Shown here: piece by piece, positions 17,197 through 26,097 of the stretch
Layout of the letters: every line of letters begins with the position of its first letter
Numbering within the stretch: position 1 is the stretch's first letter
Translations under genes and position numbers: made by a program
Notes under the pieces: generated by a model
The model's input: the letters and a program-made list of their open reading frames with translations, nothing else
Databases searched by the model: none
Told to the model about the DNA's origin: nothing
Assembly: GCA_902586195.1 (NCBI GenBank)
Contig: CACIGF010000001.1
Location: forward strand, 124,001-188,000
Direction of reading: 5' to 3'
DNA: 64,000 bases
Source of the DNA: an uncultured beta proteobacterium
GTDB taxonomy: Bacteria; Pseudomonadota; Gammaproteobacteria; Burkholderiales; Burkholderiaceae_A

Positions 17197-18034
17197 AGCT
17201 ATCGACCGAAATGTTAAGGATGCTTTATTTGAAGACATTGGTTTTGGTGACAGGGCGGAAGCAATAATTCCTGCTAAAAATGTGAGTGCTGAGGTGAGAT
17301 GCAACACCAGCCAAGCCGTTTTATCGGGCCAGTTTTGGTTTGATAAATGTTTTCAATTTATAGATAAATCTGTTTCTATAGAATGGTTGAAAAAAGATGG
17401 AAGTCAGGTTTTGAAAGGGGATAAAATTTGTCGTATCACTGGTCAAAGCGTAAGCATTCTGGCAGGGGAGAGATCTGCACTTAATTTTTTACAAGTACTC
17501 TCGTCTACATCCACAAGAACGCGTGAATACATGAATGTTTTGAAGAATTCAGGTGTGCAAAACTGCGTAATAGTAGATACTAGAAAAACTCTTCCTGGGT
17601 TACGATTGGCCCAAAAATATGCTGTTCGGCTAGGAGGAGGTATGAATCAAAGGTTTGGACTTTGGGATTCTCTGCTCGTGAAGGAAAATCACTTAATAAC
17701 ATTGGGTGGCATAAAAAAATTAGCTAATTTGATAAAAGTTATTGATTCTAAAGAAGAAGATAAAAAACCTCTTCAAATTGAGGTTGAAACCATGGAAGAA
17801 TACAATCTTGCGATGAGCTTAGGATTTAAACATATTCTTTTGGATAATTTTTCAATCAACGAGTTAGCTAAGGCCGTCGAAAACAGGATAACTGGAGTTA
17901 CGTTAGAGGCGTCTGGAGGGGTAAATTTAAATAATCTTCTGGGGTATATCCAGACCGGAGTAGATAGAATATCAGTTGGAGACTTAACAAAAAATATTTA
18001 TTCAGTGGATTTTTCTCTGAGGATAGTTGAGTAA
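17168..18034 (+). CDS. nadC: Nicotinate-nucleotide pyrophosphorylase (quinolinate phosphoribosyltransferase) NadC
   Basis: NadC converts quinolinate and PRPP to nicotinate mononucleotide with loss of CO2. The 288-residue product shows LFEDIGFGD at the N-terminus, ALNFLQVLSSTSTRTREY, VDTRKTLPGLRLAQKYAVRLGG with its substrate-binding Arg and Lys residues, and the late strands EVETMEEYNLA, ILLDNFS and LEASGGVNL. The ATG lies 29 bases inside the end of nadA in another frame, giving tight coupling. Length is normal and the gene looks complete. Confidence 0.96.
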   Translation: MFRKIEKLSEAIDRNVKDALFEDIGFGDRAEAIIPAKNVSAEVRCNTSQAVLSGQFWFDKCFQFIDKSVSIEWLKKDGSQVLKGDKICRITGQSVSILAGERSALNFLQVLSSTSTRTREYMNVLKNSGVQNCVIVDTRKTLPGLRLAQKYAVRLGGGMNQRFGLWDSLLVKENHLITLGGIKKLANLIKVIDSKEEDKKPLQIEVETMEEYNLAMSLGFKHILLDNFSINELAKAVENRITGVTLEASGGVNLNNLLGYIQTGVDRISVGDLTKNIYSVDFSLRIVE

Positions 18035-18067
18035 GACAATGGCTAAAAAACATTATTTTGGAATGTC

Positions 18068-19249
18068 TTGAGGATTTTAATTCTAAGGAAGCTAGCAAAG
18101 TTTTTTTCACTATTTTTAGTGAAGGACTCTTTTATCTACACCTTGTTAAAAAGACTAGTATATTTTCGTCTTGCAGCGGAGAGAGCTTCATTTAATCAAT
18201 TTCAGTCTCTTGTATACACGGGAACAAGATTTTATTTTTTTCGATATAGGGATATAGTTATTGCAATCGATTCAGGTCCATTGAATGACACGCGTGGAAT
18301 TGGAAGGGTTGCTAAAAATCTATTTTCAGAATTAGATAGAGAGTTAACAAATGACTCTTTCGGAATTAATTTACAGCAATTATTTTTAATTGATGAGTCA
18401 ACAGTTGATATCTATTTATACCCCTCTATACAGTGGGCAGATGAACAAAAACTTACGAAAGCAGCTTTGATTGTATTGGATGTCCTTCCCGTAAGCCTAG
18501 AACATTTATTTCCCGAATCTCGCATTCGGGAGTGGCAAACCAAATATAAGGATTTTGCCCTACAAGCAAAAATTGTTATTACTATAAGTGAATGGAGTGC
18601 CTCGGAGATTATAGAAAGAATTGGTATTCAAAAAGAGCGGTTGCATGTAATTCCGTTAGGAATTGAAAAGAAAAATGAAGTCAATATTAAAAAAAATATT
18701 AAGATTATGAATGATAAATACTTTATATTCATTGGAAGTAATGACTATCATAAAAATCTTGATATTGTTATTAGCGCTTTATGCGATCAATCCCTGTTAG
18801 AGTATCAATTGGCAGTAGTAGGAGACAATTTTACTAATGCACAGAAAAATAATTGGAAAAGAATTCTTGCCAACAGAGTCTTTTTCTATGGTCATTTAGA
18901 TGATAACGAAACCGTTCAGTTGCTTTCGAGGGCAAAAGCTCTTCTGCTACCCAGCTTTAACGAAGGTTTTGGCTTGCCACCTTTCGAAGCAGCTATGCAA
19001 AATGTTCCTTCTATTTGTAGTGATAGGCCAGCTATGAATCAGGTGTTAAGAGAAGCTGCTTTGTTTGCTGATCCAACTAACCAAGACGAATGGATTTCTG
19101 CGATGAACATGGTTGTTAATCGAGAAAAGAGTGTTTTTAAAAAACTAGAAAAAGCCAAAAACTTAGCTCAAAATCATGAATGGAAGGACTTTCTACAATC
19201 GCTTCTCGCCATCTTGAAGTCATCAATCGCATCAAATGATGGCGTTTGA
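18068..19249 (+). CDS. GT4-family glycosyltransferase
   Basis: The 393-residue GT-B glycosyltransferase is preceded by a hydrophobic/basic N-terminal segment of about 60 residues. Donor-domain motifs are YFIFIGSNDYHKNLDIVI, the strand VFFYGHLDDNETVQLLSRA, and the E-x7-E region LPSFNEGFGLPPFEAAMQ. The acceptor-domain start, IAIDSGPLNDTRGIGRVAKN, is of the type found in O-antigen mannosyl- and rhamnosyltransferases. The start is a TTG 34 bases after nadC, and translation may begin further in. It is on the same strand as nadA-nadC, but its role belongs with the polysaccharide locus to the right. Its end overlaps nadB, on the other strand, by 18 bases. Confidence 0.85.
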   Translation: MRILILRKLAKFFSLFLVKDSFIYTLLKRLVYFRLAAERASFNQFQSLVYTGTRFYFFRYRDIVIAIDSGPLNDTRGIGRVAKNLFSELDRELTNDSFGINLQQLFLIDESTVDIYLYPSIQWADEQKLTKAALIVLDVLPVSLEHLFPESRIREWQTKYKDFALQAKIVITISEWSASEIIERIGIQKERLHVIPLGIEKKNEVNIKKNIKIMNDKYFIFIGSNDYHKNLDIVISALCDQSLLEYQLAVVGDNFTNAQKNNWKRILANRVFFYGHLDDNETVQLLSRAKALLLPSFNEGFGLPPFEAAMQNVPSICSDRPAMNQVLREAALFADPTNQDEWISAMNMVVNREKSVFKKLEKAKNLAQNHEWKDFLQSLLAILKSSIASNDGV

Positions 19250-20833
19250 TCTAATAACGGTAGGTAACGCGTTAGCTAGTTTATTTTGATGGTCTTTGTT
19301 GAAATGTAGTCCCCTACTCTCTTTTCGTTTTAAAGCAGATTTAGTGATCAACTCGGCACAAATCACGAGATTTCTTACTTCTAAAAGGTCTTTGTTAGGC
19401 CGGTATTGCTCAGATAACTCCCGTACTTCTTCACTGAGTAGTCTTATTCTTTTTAACGCTTTGTTCAATCTACTTGTTGATCTGACAATTCCCACATACG
19501 ATGACATTATGGTGCGTAGCTCATCCCAGCTATTAAAAATTTCTATAACGTCAGCTTCTCCGTGAATAGGTTTTGAGTCTTCATATTCTCTGATTTGTTG
19601 GTTGTGAGTGAATTTTGACCTAACTATTGATTCGCTTGCTGCCAATCCAGTTACAACACACTCCAACAAAGAGTTACTGGCAAGTCTGTTAGCTCCGTGA
19701 AGACCAGTACAAGCCGTTTCTCCAATGGCGTAGAGGTTTTCCATATTTGTTTGACCGTTTATCTTTGTTAGAACTCCTCCACAAGAGTAGTGGGCTGCTG
19801 GTATTACTGGAATCCTATCTTTGGTTATATCAATGCCCAGTCGTTTGCATTTACCGTGAATAGTCGGAAAATGCTCAGTTATGTAGTCTTTGTCGAGTAA
19901 CGTCGCATTAAGATATACATGTTCAATACCATGTTTTTTCATTTCAAAATCAATCGACCTTGCTACAATATCTCGAGGAGCCAACTCTTTTTTCGGGTCA
20001 TATTTGGCCATAAAACGTTCGCCATCTCTGTGTTCTAAAGTTGCCCCAGCTCCTCGCAAGGCTTCTGAGATAAGAAAAGAGCGTTCTCCAGCATGAAATA
20101 GACATGTTGGATGAAACTGCATAAATTCAAGATTTGCTACCTTGCATCCACATCTCCACGCTAAGGCGATTCCATCTCCTGTGGCAGTACTTGGGTTTGA
20201 TGTGTATTGATACACCTTGCCCATACCGCCTGTAGCTAAAACGACATGAGATGCAGGTATTGTACTTACTTCGTTTGAAACAGTATTTAAAGCGTATACG
20301 CCATAAATATTGTTGCTATGACTTAGTTTGGTAAGGTGTTGATTTTCAATCAAATCAATTACGAATGTATTTTTGAGAATGGTAATATTTGGATGTTGGA
20401 TGGCTTTTTGGATAAGAACGTCTAAGATAGCACGTCCTGTAGCGTCTCCAGCATGAGCAATCCTAGGCACACTATGTCCTCCTTCAAGAACTAAGTGGAG
20501 TTGATTAAGTTTTTTGTCCTGACTAAAAACAACCCCGTGATTTATGAGCCACTCCGTTGCTTTATATCCAGACCTTGCAATGAATTTAAGGACATCTTGA
20601 TCTACCAGCCCATCCCCAGCTCTTATTGTGTCTTGCACGTGAGTTTCAATACTCTTTTCATCCTTAGTGAGATGCACAATACCTCCCTGTGCCCAAGCTG
20701 TTGCAGAAATAGTTGGATCGTCTTTGGTGAGAAGCATTACTTTTTTAAATCGTGCCACTTCTAAGGCGACCGTTAGGCCTGATAGCCCGCAGCCAACAAT
20801 CAAAACTGGATTTGGAGAGGATTCATCTACCAT
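19232..20833 (-). CDS. nadB: L-aspartate oxidase NadB
   Basis: NadB oxidises L-aspartate to iminoaspartate with FAD, feeding NadA. The 533-residue protein has the FAD motif VLIVGCGLSGLTVALEVA at the N-terminus, ATAWAQGGIV, EGGHSVPRIAHAGDATGRAI, the active-site region EFMQFHPTCLFH, and RFMAKYDP with PRDIVARSID, plus the final AIGETACTGLHGANRLASNS. These separate it from succinate dehydrogenase flavoprotein, as does the lack of a neighbouring iron-sulfur subunit gene. It lies on the opposite strand from nadA-nadC and overlaps the downstream end of the glycosyltransferase gene. Its ATG overlaps the end of the upstream priming transferase by 7 bases. Confidence 0.97.
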   Translation of the reverse strand: MVDESSPNPVLIVGCGLSGLTVALEVARFKKVMLLTKDDPTISATAWAQGGIVHLTKDEKSIETHVQDTIRAGDGLVDQDVLKFIARSGYKATEWLINHGVVFSQDKKLNQLHLVLEGGHSVPRIAHAGDATGRAILDVLIQKAIQHPNITILKNTFVIDLIENQHLTKLSHSNNIYGVYALNTVSNEVSTIPASHVVLATGGMGKVYQYTSNPSTATGDGIALAWRCGCKVANLEFMQFHPTCLFHAGERSFLISEALRGAGATLEHRDGERFMAKYDPKKELAPRDIVARSIDFEMKKHGIEHVYLNATLLDKDYITEHFPTIHGKCKRLGIDITKDRIPVIPAAHYSCGGVLTKINGQTNMENLYAIGETACTGLHGANRLASNSLLECVVTGLAASESIVRSKFTHNQQIREYEDSKPIHGEADVIEIFNSWDELRTIMSSYVGIVRSTSRLNKALKRIRLLSEEVRELSEQYRPNKDLLEVRNLVICAELITKSALKRKESRGLHFNKDHQNKLANALPTVIRSNAII

Positions 20834-22245
20834 GCTTGTTTACTAAAAAATACTTTTAGTATTGTTGTGAGGATAATTCTTAAATCAAACCAAATAGACC
20901 AATTTTCTATGTAAAAAAGATCGTGTTGAACCCTGCGTCTAATATCTTCCACATTATTAATTTGTCCTCTGAGGTCATTTACCTGTGCCCATCCTGTAAT
21001 ACCAGGTTTGACTTTATAGCGCCTGGCATATCCCTTAACTTGTTTTTTAAATGTTTCCTCATGATCAAGGGCATGCGGTCTAGGGCCAACTATACTCATA
21101 CTTCCCTGCAAAACATTAATAATTTGAGGTAACTCGTCTAAGGAACTTCTACGTAGAAGTTTTCCAAATTTTGTAAATCTCTTATCATTCTGTTCTGCTT
21201 GTCTTGTTTTATTATTGCCATTTCCCATAAAAACCATCGTTCTGAACTTATATATGACAAAAACCTTACCATCCCAACCTAATCTTTTTTGCTTAAAGAT
21301 AATAGGACTACCGGAAGAAACCAAAATTAACAAGCTTATAAAAATCATTAATGGTATTGAAAGTAAAAAGAAAAGCGACCCCAAAATAATATCCTCTGCT
21401 CTTTTTAGAACTAGATTTACACCAACCATTTTATTAACGTTTAAGTCAATAACAGGAAATCCTAAAAATTCTGTTACAGAGTGATTCAATAAGGATAAAT
21501 CAAATACATCTGGGATGAGTCTAACAGAAACGTTTTTGAGTGCACAAATGTTCATAATTTCTTCTACATTACTACTTGCTTTAAGTGGAAGAGCTAACCA
21601 AACTTCACAGATATCTTTGTTGTCTAGGGCTATTGTTAACTCATCGGTTCCACCAATAATTTTTTTGGAATTTATCTCTTTTCCCCAAAGAGACTGATCA
21701 TTATCGAATAAACTCAAAACTTGATATCCGCTTTCTGGACTCCTCCGAATCTGTTCAATGAGAGCTTTACCTAATCCTCCTGCTCCAAAAACAACAATAT
21801 GTTTTTTGTTAATTCCTTTTTTTCGTAATTGTCGTACCACACTATAAATAAAAGCTCTAATTGTTAAAATGAAAAATAAACTCAACAAAAGCCATAAGAA
21901 AAAAGGAAGAGGGCGTAATAAAAATTGTACGCCTAATATCAACCAGACTGCCGTAACTGCCATCGCGGAAAGAAAATAGGATAAAACCAATCTGCTGAAT
22001 TGGTCTGAGTATGGTCGACCTCGCCAGCTCCTATAAAGCTGGCCCTCCTTAAAAATAATGAAACAAAATAAAATTTTTATAAGCACGAGGAGAGGCAAGT
22101 ATGTTGTTCCAACGACTGGAATGTCAAAAAAATAAAAGATAATGTATGCGCTAAACACAACGGATACAGCGTCTATTACCCTACTCGTAATTTCTACGGT
22201 TCCAGTATATTCTTTTGTAAGAAATCGTGAAGTTTGATTTAACAA
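20827..22245 (-). CDS. Undecaprenyl-phosphate sugar-1-phosphate transferase, WcaJ/PHPT type
   Basis: The enzyme starts glycan assembly by moving a sugar phosphate (glucose or galactose in the family) to undecaprenyl phosphate. The 472-residue protein has four N-terminal membrane helices within residues 25-140, a nucleotide-binding-like middle domain opening with VVFGAGGLGKALIEQI, a further membrane hairpin near 285-310, and the catalytic bacterial-transferase domain. That domain carries FKQKRLGWDGKVFVIYKFRT, RRSSLDELPQIINV, GSMSIVGPRPHA and VKPGITGWAQVNDLRG. It lies two bases from the upstream glycosyltransferase gene and overlaps nadB by 7 bases. The sugar is not decided by sequence. Confidence 0.92.
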   Translation of the reverse strand: MLNQTSRFLTKEYTGTVEITSRVIDAVSVVFSAYIIFYFFDIPVVGTTYLPLLVLIKILFCFIIFKEGQLYRSWRGRPYSDQFSRLVLSYFLSAMAVTAVWLILGVQFLLRPLPFFLWLLLSLFFILTIRAFIYSVVRQLRKKGINKKHIVVFGAGGLGKALIEQIRRSPESGYQVLSLFDNDQSLWGKEINSKKIIGGTDELTIALDNKDICEVWLALPLKASSNVEEIMNICALKNVSVRLIPDVFDLSLLNHSVTEFLGFPVIDLNVNKMVGVNLVLKRAEDIILGSLFFLLSIPLMIFISLLILVSSGSPIIFKQKRLGWDGKVFVIYKFRTMVFMGNGNNKTRQAEQNDKRFTKFGKLLRRSSLDELPQIINVLQGSMSIVGPRPHALDHEETFKKQVKGYARRYKVKPGITGWAQVNDLRGQINNVEDIRRRVQHDLFYIENWSIWFDLRIILTTILKVFFSKQAW

Positions 22246-22246
22246 T

Positions 22247-23368
22247 TTATGAAGTTAGATTGTCTATTTGATTTAACATTTTATCTCTAAAATTTTCAAC
22301 AGAGAATTTTTTTGCATTTTTTACACAATCAGCTCTATTAAATTTAAGTTTAGAAAACTCTATTATTTTTTTAATGAGTTCATCCTCAGACTGTTTACGG
22401 AAAAAGACTCCTGTGGGGTTATCGTTTGATTGTGTATCTATTACAGTTTCGAGAGCTCCTCCTTCGCCAAATGCAATAACTGGAATCCCGCAGGCTTGCG
22501 CTTCAACAGATGAAATCCCAAAGTCCTCTTTTGAAGCTTGAATAAAACCCTTTGCTCCTCTTAAGATATCAAATTTTTTTTGATCGGTAACCCTCCCAAT
22601 TAACATAATATTTTTTTTTGCCATCATCCTTAATCTTGCTAATTCCGGCCCACTTCCAATGATTATCAGGTTTTTTTCCGGCAATTTGTTAAACGCCCTG
22701 ATTATAAGATCTACTCGTTTATAGGTTACAAGTCTGCAAATTGAGACAAAAGCACCATGACTTTCATAATTACCTTCCTTAGTGACCTCTACAGGAGGGT
22801 AGATCACTTCAGAATCTCTTGCCCAGTATTTTTTAATTCGATCTTTTACAAACCTACTGTTTGCAATGATCTTATCCGGCCTCTGACCTGCAATCATATC
22901 CCATTCTCTAAGTTTTCGAATTTGCATCCTAACGAGGGGCTGAGCAAATTTAACAAAATGCTCACGAGAGAGGTATTCTTTTTCCATGTCCCATGCCCAA
23001 CGCATTGGGGTGTGTACGTAAGCTAAGTGTTTTGTTGTGGTTGCTTTCCTCTCCAATCCATGACAAAAAGCCCATGAGCTACTTATAACTAAATCATATT
23101 TTTTTAAGTCAAATTTTTCGATTTCCGCGGGCATAAGGCTGGCAAAAAATTTGTAGTTCTTTTTTATAAACGGAATTTTTTGTAATGAGCTACTGTAAAC
23201 ATTGGTTATGCTGTCACATTTAAAAATTGGGTTTTTAGAATCCTTGACAATACAAAACAAGTCCAATTGTTCGAATAATCTAAGAATATTTTCTAGAACT
23301 ACTTCTGCACCTGCATAAGCTACTAGCCAGTCGTGTGCAACAGCTACTCTACAAATTTTTTTGTGCAT
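22247..23368 (-). CDS. GT4 glycosyltransferase, WbaZ/WbpZ-like
   Basis: The 373-residue GT-B enzyme starts VAVAHDWLVAYAGAEVVLEN, the acceptor-domain opening of mannosyl-/D-rhamnosyltransferases of the WbaZ and WbpZ type. It also has AYVHTPMRWAWDMEKEYL in the linker region, ICRLVTYKRVDLIIRAFN as donor-site start, and FIQASKEDFGISSVEAQACG as the E-x7-E motif. The gene overlaps the Rmd-like reductase by 20 bases. With gmd and rmd beside it, transfer of a GDP-linked deoxyhexose or mannose is the likeliest reaction. The linkage and acceptor are unknown. Confidence 0.88.
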   Translation of the reverse strand: MHKKICRVAVAHDWLVAYAGAEVVLENILRLFEQLDLFCIVKDSKNPIFKCDSITNVYSSSLQKIPFIKKNYKFFASLMPAEIEKFDLKKYDLVISSSWAFCHGLERKATTTKHLAYVHTPMRWAWDMEKEYLSREHFVKFAQPLVRMQIRKLREWDMIAGQRPDKIIANSRFVKDRIKKYWARDSEVIYPPVEVTKEGNYESHGAFVSICRLVTYKRVDLIIRAFNKLPEKNLIIIGSGPELARLRMMAKKNIMLIGRVTDQKKFDILRGAKGFIQASKEDFGISSVEAQACGIPVIAFGEGGALETVIDTQSNDNPTGVFFRKQSEDELIKKIIEFSKLKFNRADCVKNAKKFSVENFRDKMLNQIDNLTS

Positions 23369-24233
23369 TAATTTGCCATTTGTACTCGGTTATCATATCG
23401 TCTAATATCTTTCGGATTGGAGGCTGGTGAAAACAGATACCATTCTGATTTAAAGTGTTCAAGGTTCTCGTCGGATCACCCACAATGATACTTTGTTCGT
23501 TAGGTCTCATCAATTCAACATTACTGATAATTTCCGGAAAATGTTTCGTTTTTTCAGAAACAAAACGTAGCATTTCACTAGCTTTAAATGCCTTTCCTGA
23601 GCAAATATTGTAATTTCCTGGAGGCGCATCTAATTCAGCAAGACTGCGAATAAGTTTGACTGTCCAGCGCACATCGTTAAACTCTCTTTGTGTTTCGACT
23701 CCACCCAAAAAAATAACGGGCTCTTTCTGTATATGTGCTTTTAAAATTTTAGGTATAAAAAAGGTTTCTTTTTGTCCTATTCCAATACTATTAAAGAGAC
23801 GTAGTGAGACAATTTTATTTCTCGTGGCTGTATTGTTGCAAATAAATTCCATAGCAAGCTTGCTAGCAGCATAATGACTCTTCGGTCCCAGCGGAAACGT
23901 TTCTGAAATAGGGCTTTTTGCATCTGCGTAAACATGACAGGTACTTGCCAAAAAAATTTTTTTCTTTTGGTAATTTTTTTCAACAGCGAGAACCACATTT
24001 TGGCTACCAATTACGTTTGTCTCGTACAATAAAGAAGGGGAATGATCGACTACATGACTGAGTCCCGCTAAATGAATAACAGTGTCAAAATTCAAATTCT
24101 CTATTTCTTTTTGTAAAGACTCATAGTTTGAGATATCACTTTTCGATAAGAGAACTTTGTGACCACAGTTTTCTAAATCCCTCACGAGATGTTTGCCTAT
24201 AAAACCATGTCCACCAGTTAAAAGTACATTCAT
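23349..24233 (-). CDS. NAD-dependent epimerase/reductase, probable GDP-4-keto-6-deoxymannose reductase (Rmd-like)
   Basis: The 294-residue extended short-chain dehydrogenase has the nucleotide motif LLTGGHGFIGKHLV at the N-terminus, LASTCHVYADA in the Ser/Thr active-site strand, and the catalytic YAASK. It is directly downstream of gmd (4 bases). That places it as the reductase turning the Gmd product into GDP-D-rhamnose, as Rmd does in Pseudomonas A-band synthesis. A GDP-6-deoxy-talose or GDP-fucose branch enzyme cannot be excluded. Confidence 0.75.
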   Translation of the reverse strand: MNVLLTGGHGFIGKHLVRDLENCGHKVLLSKSDISNYESLQKEIENLNFDTVIHLAGLSHVVDHSPSLLYETNVIGSQNVVLAVEKNYQKKKIFLASTCHVYADAKSPISETFPLGPKSHYAASKLAMEFICNNTATRNKIVSLRLFNSIGIGQKETFFIPKILKAHIQKEPVIFLGGVETQREFNDVRWTVKLIRSLAELDAPPGNYNICSGKAFKASEMLRFVSEKTKHFPEIISNVELMRPNEQSIIVGDPTRTLNTLNQNGICFHQPPIRKILDDMITEYKWQINAQKNL

Positions 24234-24237
24234 TTAG

Positions 24238-25263
24238 TTAAGTTCCGATTGACTTTAAGTCGTATTCAACCATAATTTCCGCAAGTTTTTCTAGAGAAGT
24301 AGTGGCCTTCCAACTCAACTCATTATTTGCTTTTTTTGGGTTACCCAAAAGAGTATCTACTTCTGCCGGTCTATAATGTTTTTTATCAATGCGGATAACA
24401 GAGTTACCGGTTTTAATGTCGATTCCAATTTCATTTTCTTTGTCTCCCTCAAATTTTATCTCCATGTCTGCAGTCCTGAATGCAAGCACAGCAAAATTTC
24501 TTATTGTTTCATTTTTGCCCGTAGCTAAAACATAATTGTCTGGTTTTTCTGCTTGGAGAATTTGCCACATCCCTTTTACATAATCTTTTGCATAACCCCA
24601 GTCTCTCCTTGCATTCAGGTTTCCAAGATACAGAGTTTTCTGGAGACCATATTTAATCTTAGCAACAGCTAATGTAATTTTTTTTGTAACAAATTCTTCG
24701 CCTCTTAAAGGACTTTCGTGATTAAACAATATGCCGCATGCCGCAAAGATTCCGTAGCTTTCTCGGTAATTTATAGTAATCCAATGAGCGTAAAGTTTGG
24801 AGGCAGCATACGGGCTTCGAGGGTAAAAAGGGGTGTTTTCGTCTTGACTTGGATTTTGAATTTTTCCATACATTTCCGAGGTACTTGCCTGGTAGAACCG
24901 GATATTTTTGTCAATAAGTTTTATAGCTTCTAGAAAATAAAGTGGTCCCAGACTGTTTATATTTGTGGTAATAACCGGGTTTTCAAAGCTTGATGCCACA
25001 AAACTCTGAGCTGCAAGATTGTATATTTCGTTTGGCCGGTATTTTCTCACAACACTACAGACATTCATAGGATCAGTTATATCAAGGTCAACTAATACTA
25101 AATTACTTTCTTCAAAAATTTCTAATTCTATTAACCTCCAGAAATTAACTGTACTTGAGCGACGATAACAACCTATAACGCGATACTTCTTTTCTAAAAG
25201 AAACATTGCAAGGTAGGCTCCGTCTTGCCCCGTAATTCCAGTAATGAGTGCAGTCTTATTCAA
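24238..25263 (-). CDS. gmd: GDP-mannose 4,6-dehydratase Gmd
   Basis: Gmd removes water from GDP-mannose, making GDP-4-keto-6-deoxymannose, the parent of GDP-D-rhamnose, fucose and perosamine. The protein has ALITGITGQDGAYLA at the N-terminus, the active-site strand QASTSEMYGKIQNPSQ, YPRSPYAASKLYAHWI with the catalytic Tyr and Lys, and NARRDWGYAKDYV. I set the start at the TTG 25263, which has AGGA eight bases upstream and places the Rossmann motif as in relatives (341 residues). The ATG at 25299 adds twelve atypical residues. No GDP-mannose pyrophosphorylase is in the window. Confidence 0.94.
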   Translation of the reverse strand: MNKTALITGITGQDGAYLAMFLLEKKYRVIGCYRRSSTVNFWRLIELEIFEESNLVLVDLDITDPMNVCSVVRKYRPNEIYNLAAQSFVASSFENPVITTNINSLGPLYFLEAIKLIDKNIRFYQASTSEMYGKIQNPSQDENTPFYPRSPYAASKLYAHWITINYRESYGIFAACGILFNHESPLRGEEFVTKKITLAVAKIKYGLQKTLYLGNLNARRDWGYAKDYVKGMWQILQAEKPDNYVLATGKNETIRNFAVLAFRTADMEIKFEGDKENEIGIDIKTGNSVIRIDKKHYRPAEVDTLLGNPKKANNELSWKATTSLEKLAEIMVEYDLKSIGT

Positions 25264-25280
25264 TTCTTTTTTCCTAAATG

Positions 25281-25309
25281 TTGAGTAATTAGTTTTCAAT
25301 AGCTACTAT
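25281..25309 (+). promoter_or_regulatory. Possible promoter of the wzm-wzt operon
   Basis: TTGAGT at 25281-25286, a 17-base spacer and TACTAT at 25304-25309 (each 4 of 6 to consensus) point at the wzm ATG at 25321. The predicted start is only about five bases before that ATG, and no Shine-Dalgarno is visible, so a very short leader is implied. Confidence 0.4.
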
Positions 25310-25320
25310 GTTAAACAAAA

Positions 25321-26097
25321 ATGAATATTCCCTTAATAATAAATTTAACATTACAGGATTTCAAAGATCGGTACGCAGGTTCGATTTTTGGGGTTGTCTG
25401 GGCTTTGATCAGCCCGATCGTGATGATAGCGGTTTATCTAATAGTTTTTACAGAGATAATGGGCTCCCGGTTAGCAGGTTCCTCAAACCTTTCGAGTTTT
25501 AGTATATTTTTAATATCCGGGCTTTTGCCCTGGTTGGCTTTTACGAGTACCGTGCTGAGAACTTCGTCTAGCTTTTTAGATAAGAAGTCGATAATTACAA
25601 AAATACGGGTAAACTTTAGTTTCTTTTTTTTCCATATATCTCTGTCCGAGTTTTTGACGCTAATAATATCAATTAGTATTTTTATATTAATCTACATATT
25701 TTTTCTGCAAGAGCAACTTACTACAAGTTTATTTATTAATCTGTTATGTCTTTTGCTAGTCCAGCAAATTTTTGCTTATTCTATTGGTGTAATTTTTGGA
25801 GTGGTTAATGTTTTTTACAGAGATGTGAGAGAGTTTTTGTCAATTTTTATGAATATCTGGTTTTGGATGACGCCTATAGTGTGGGTTCCTTCCATTGCTC
25901 CTCAATGGCTTCAAAATTTTCAGAGCGGACTCAACCCATACTTTTGGTTTCTAGAGGAATATCGAGAGATATTTCTTTATGGAAACGAGTCTCAGTTGAA
26001 AAAAATTCTATTCTTGTCACTAGCGTCTTTTCTTGTTTTTGCGGCGAGTGTTTTTTTTGTTAAGTATTTTGAAAAGGAAATTCGAGATCACCTTTGA
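25321..26097 (+). CDS. wzm: ABC-2 polysaccharide exporter permease (Wzm/TagG type)
   Basis: The 258-residue protein has about six membrane helices and the family opening LTLQDFKDRYAGSIFGVVWALISPI, with the amphipathic QDFKDRY helix that precedes helix 1. It would form the channel moving undecaprenyl-diphosphate-linked O-polysaccharide across the inner membrane. The stop overlaps the ATPase start by four bases (TTGA), so the two are translationally coupled. It is transcribed divergently from gmd. Assignment to this exporter class is firm; the glycan exported is inferred from the neighbourhood. Confidence 0.93.
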   Translation: MNIPLIINLTLQDFKDRYAGSIFGVVWALISPIVMIAVYLIVFTEIMGSRLAGSSNLSSFSIFLISGLLPWLAFTSTVLRTSSSFLDKKSIITKIRVNFSFFFFHISLSEFLTLIISISIFILIYIFFLQEQLTTSLFINLLCLLLVQQIFAYSIGVIFGVVNVFYRDVREFLSIFMNIWFWMTPIVWVPSIAPQWLQNFQSGLNPYFWFLEEYREIFLYGNESQLKKILFLSLASFLVFAASVFFVKYFEKEIRDHL

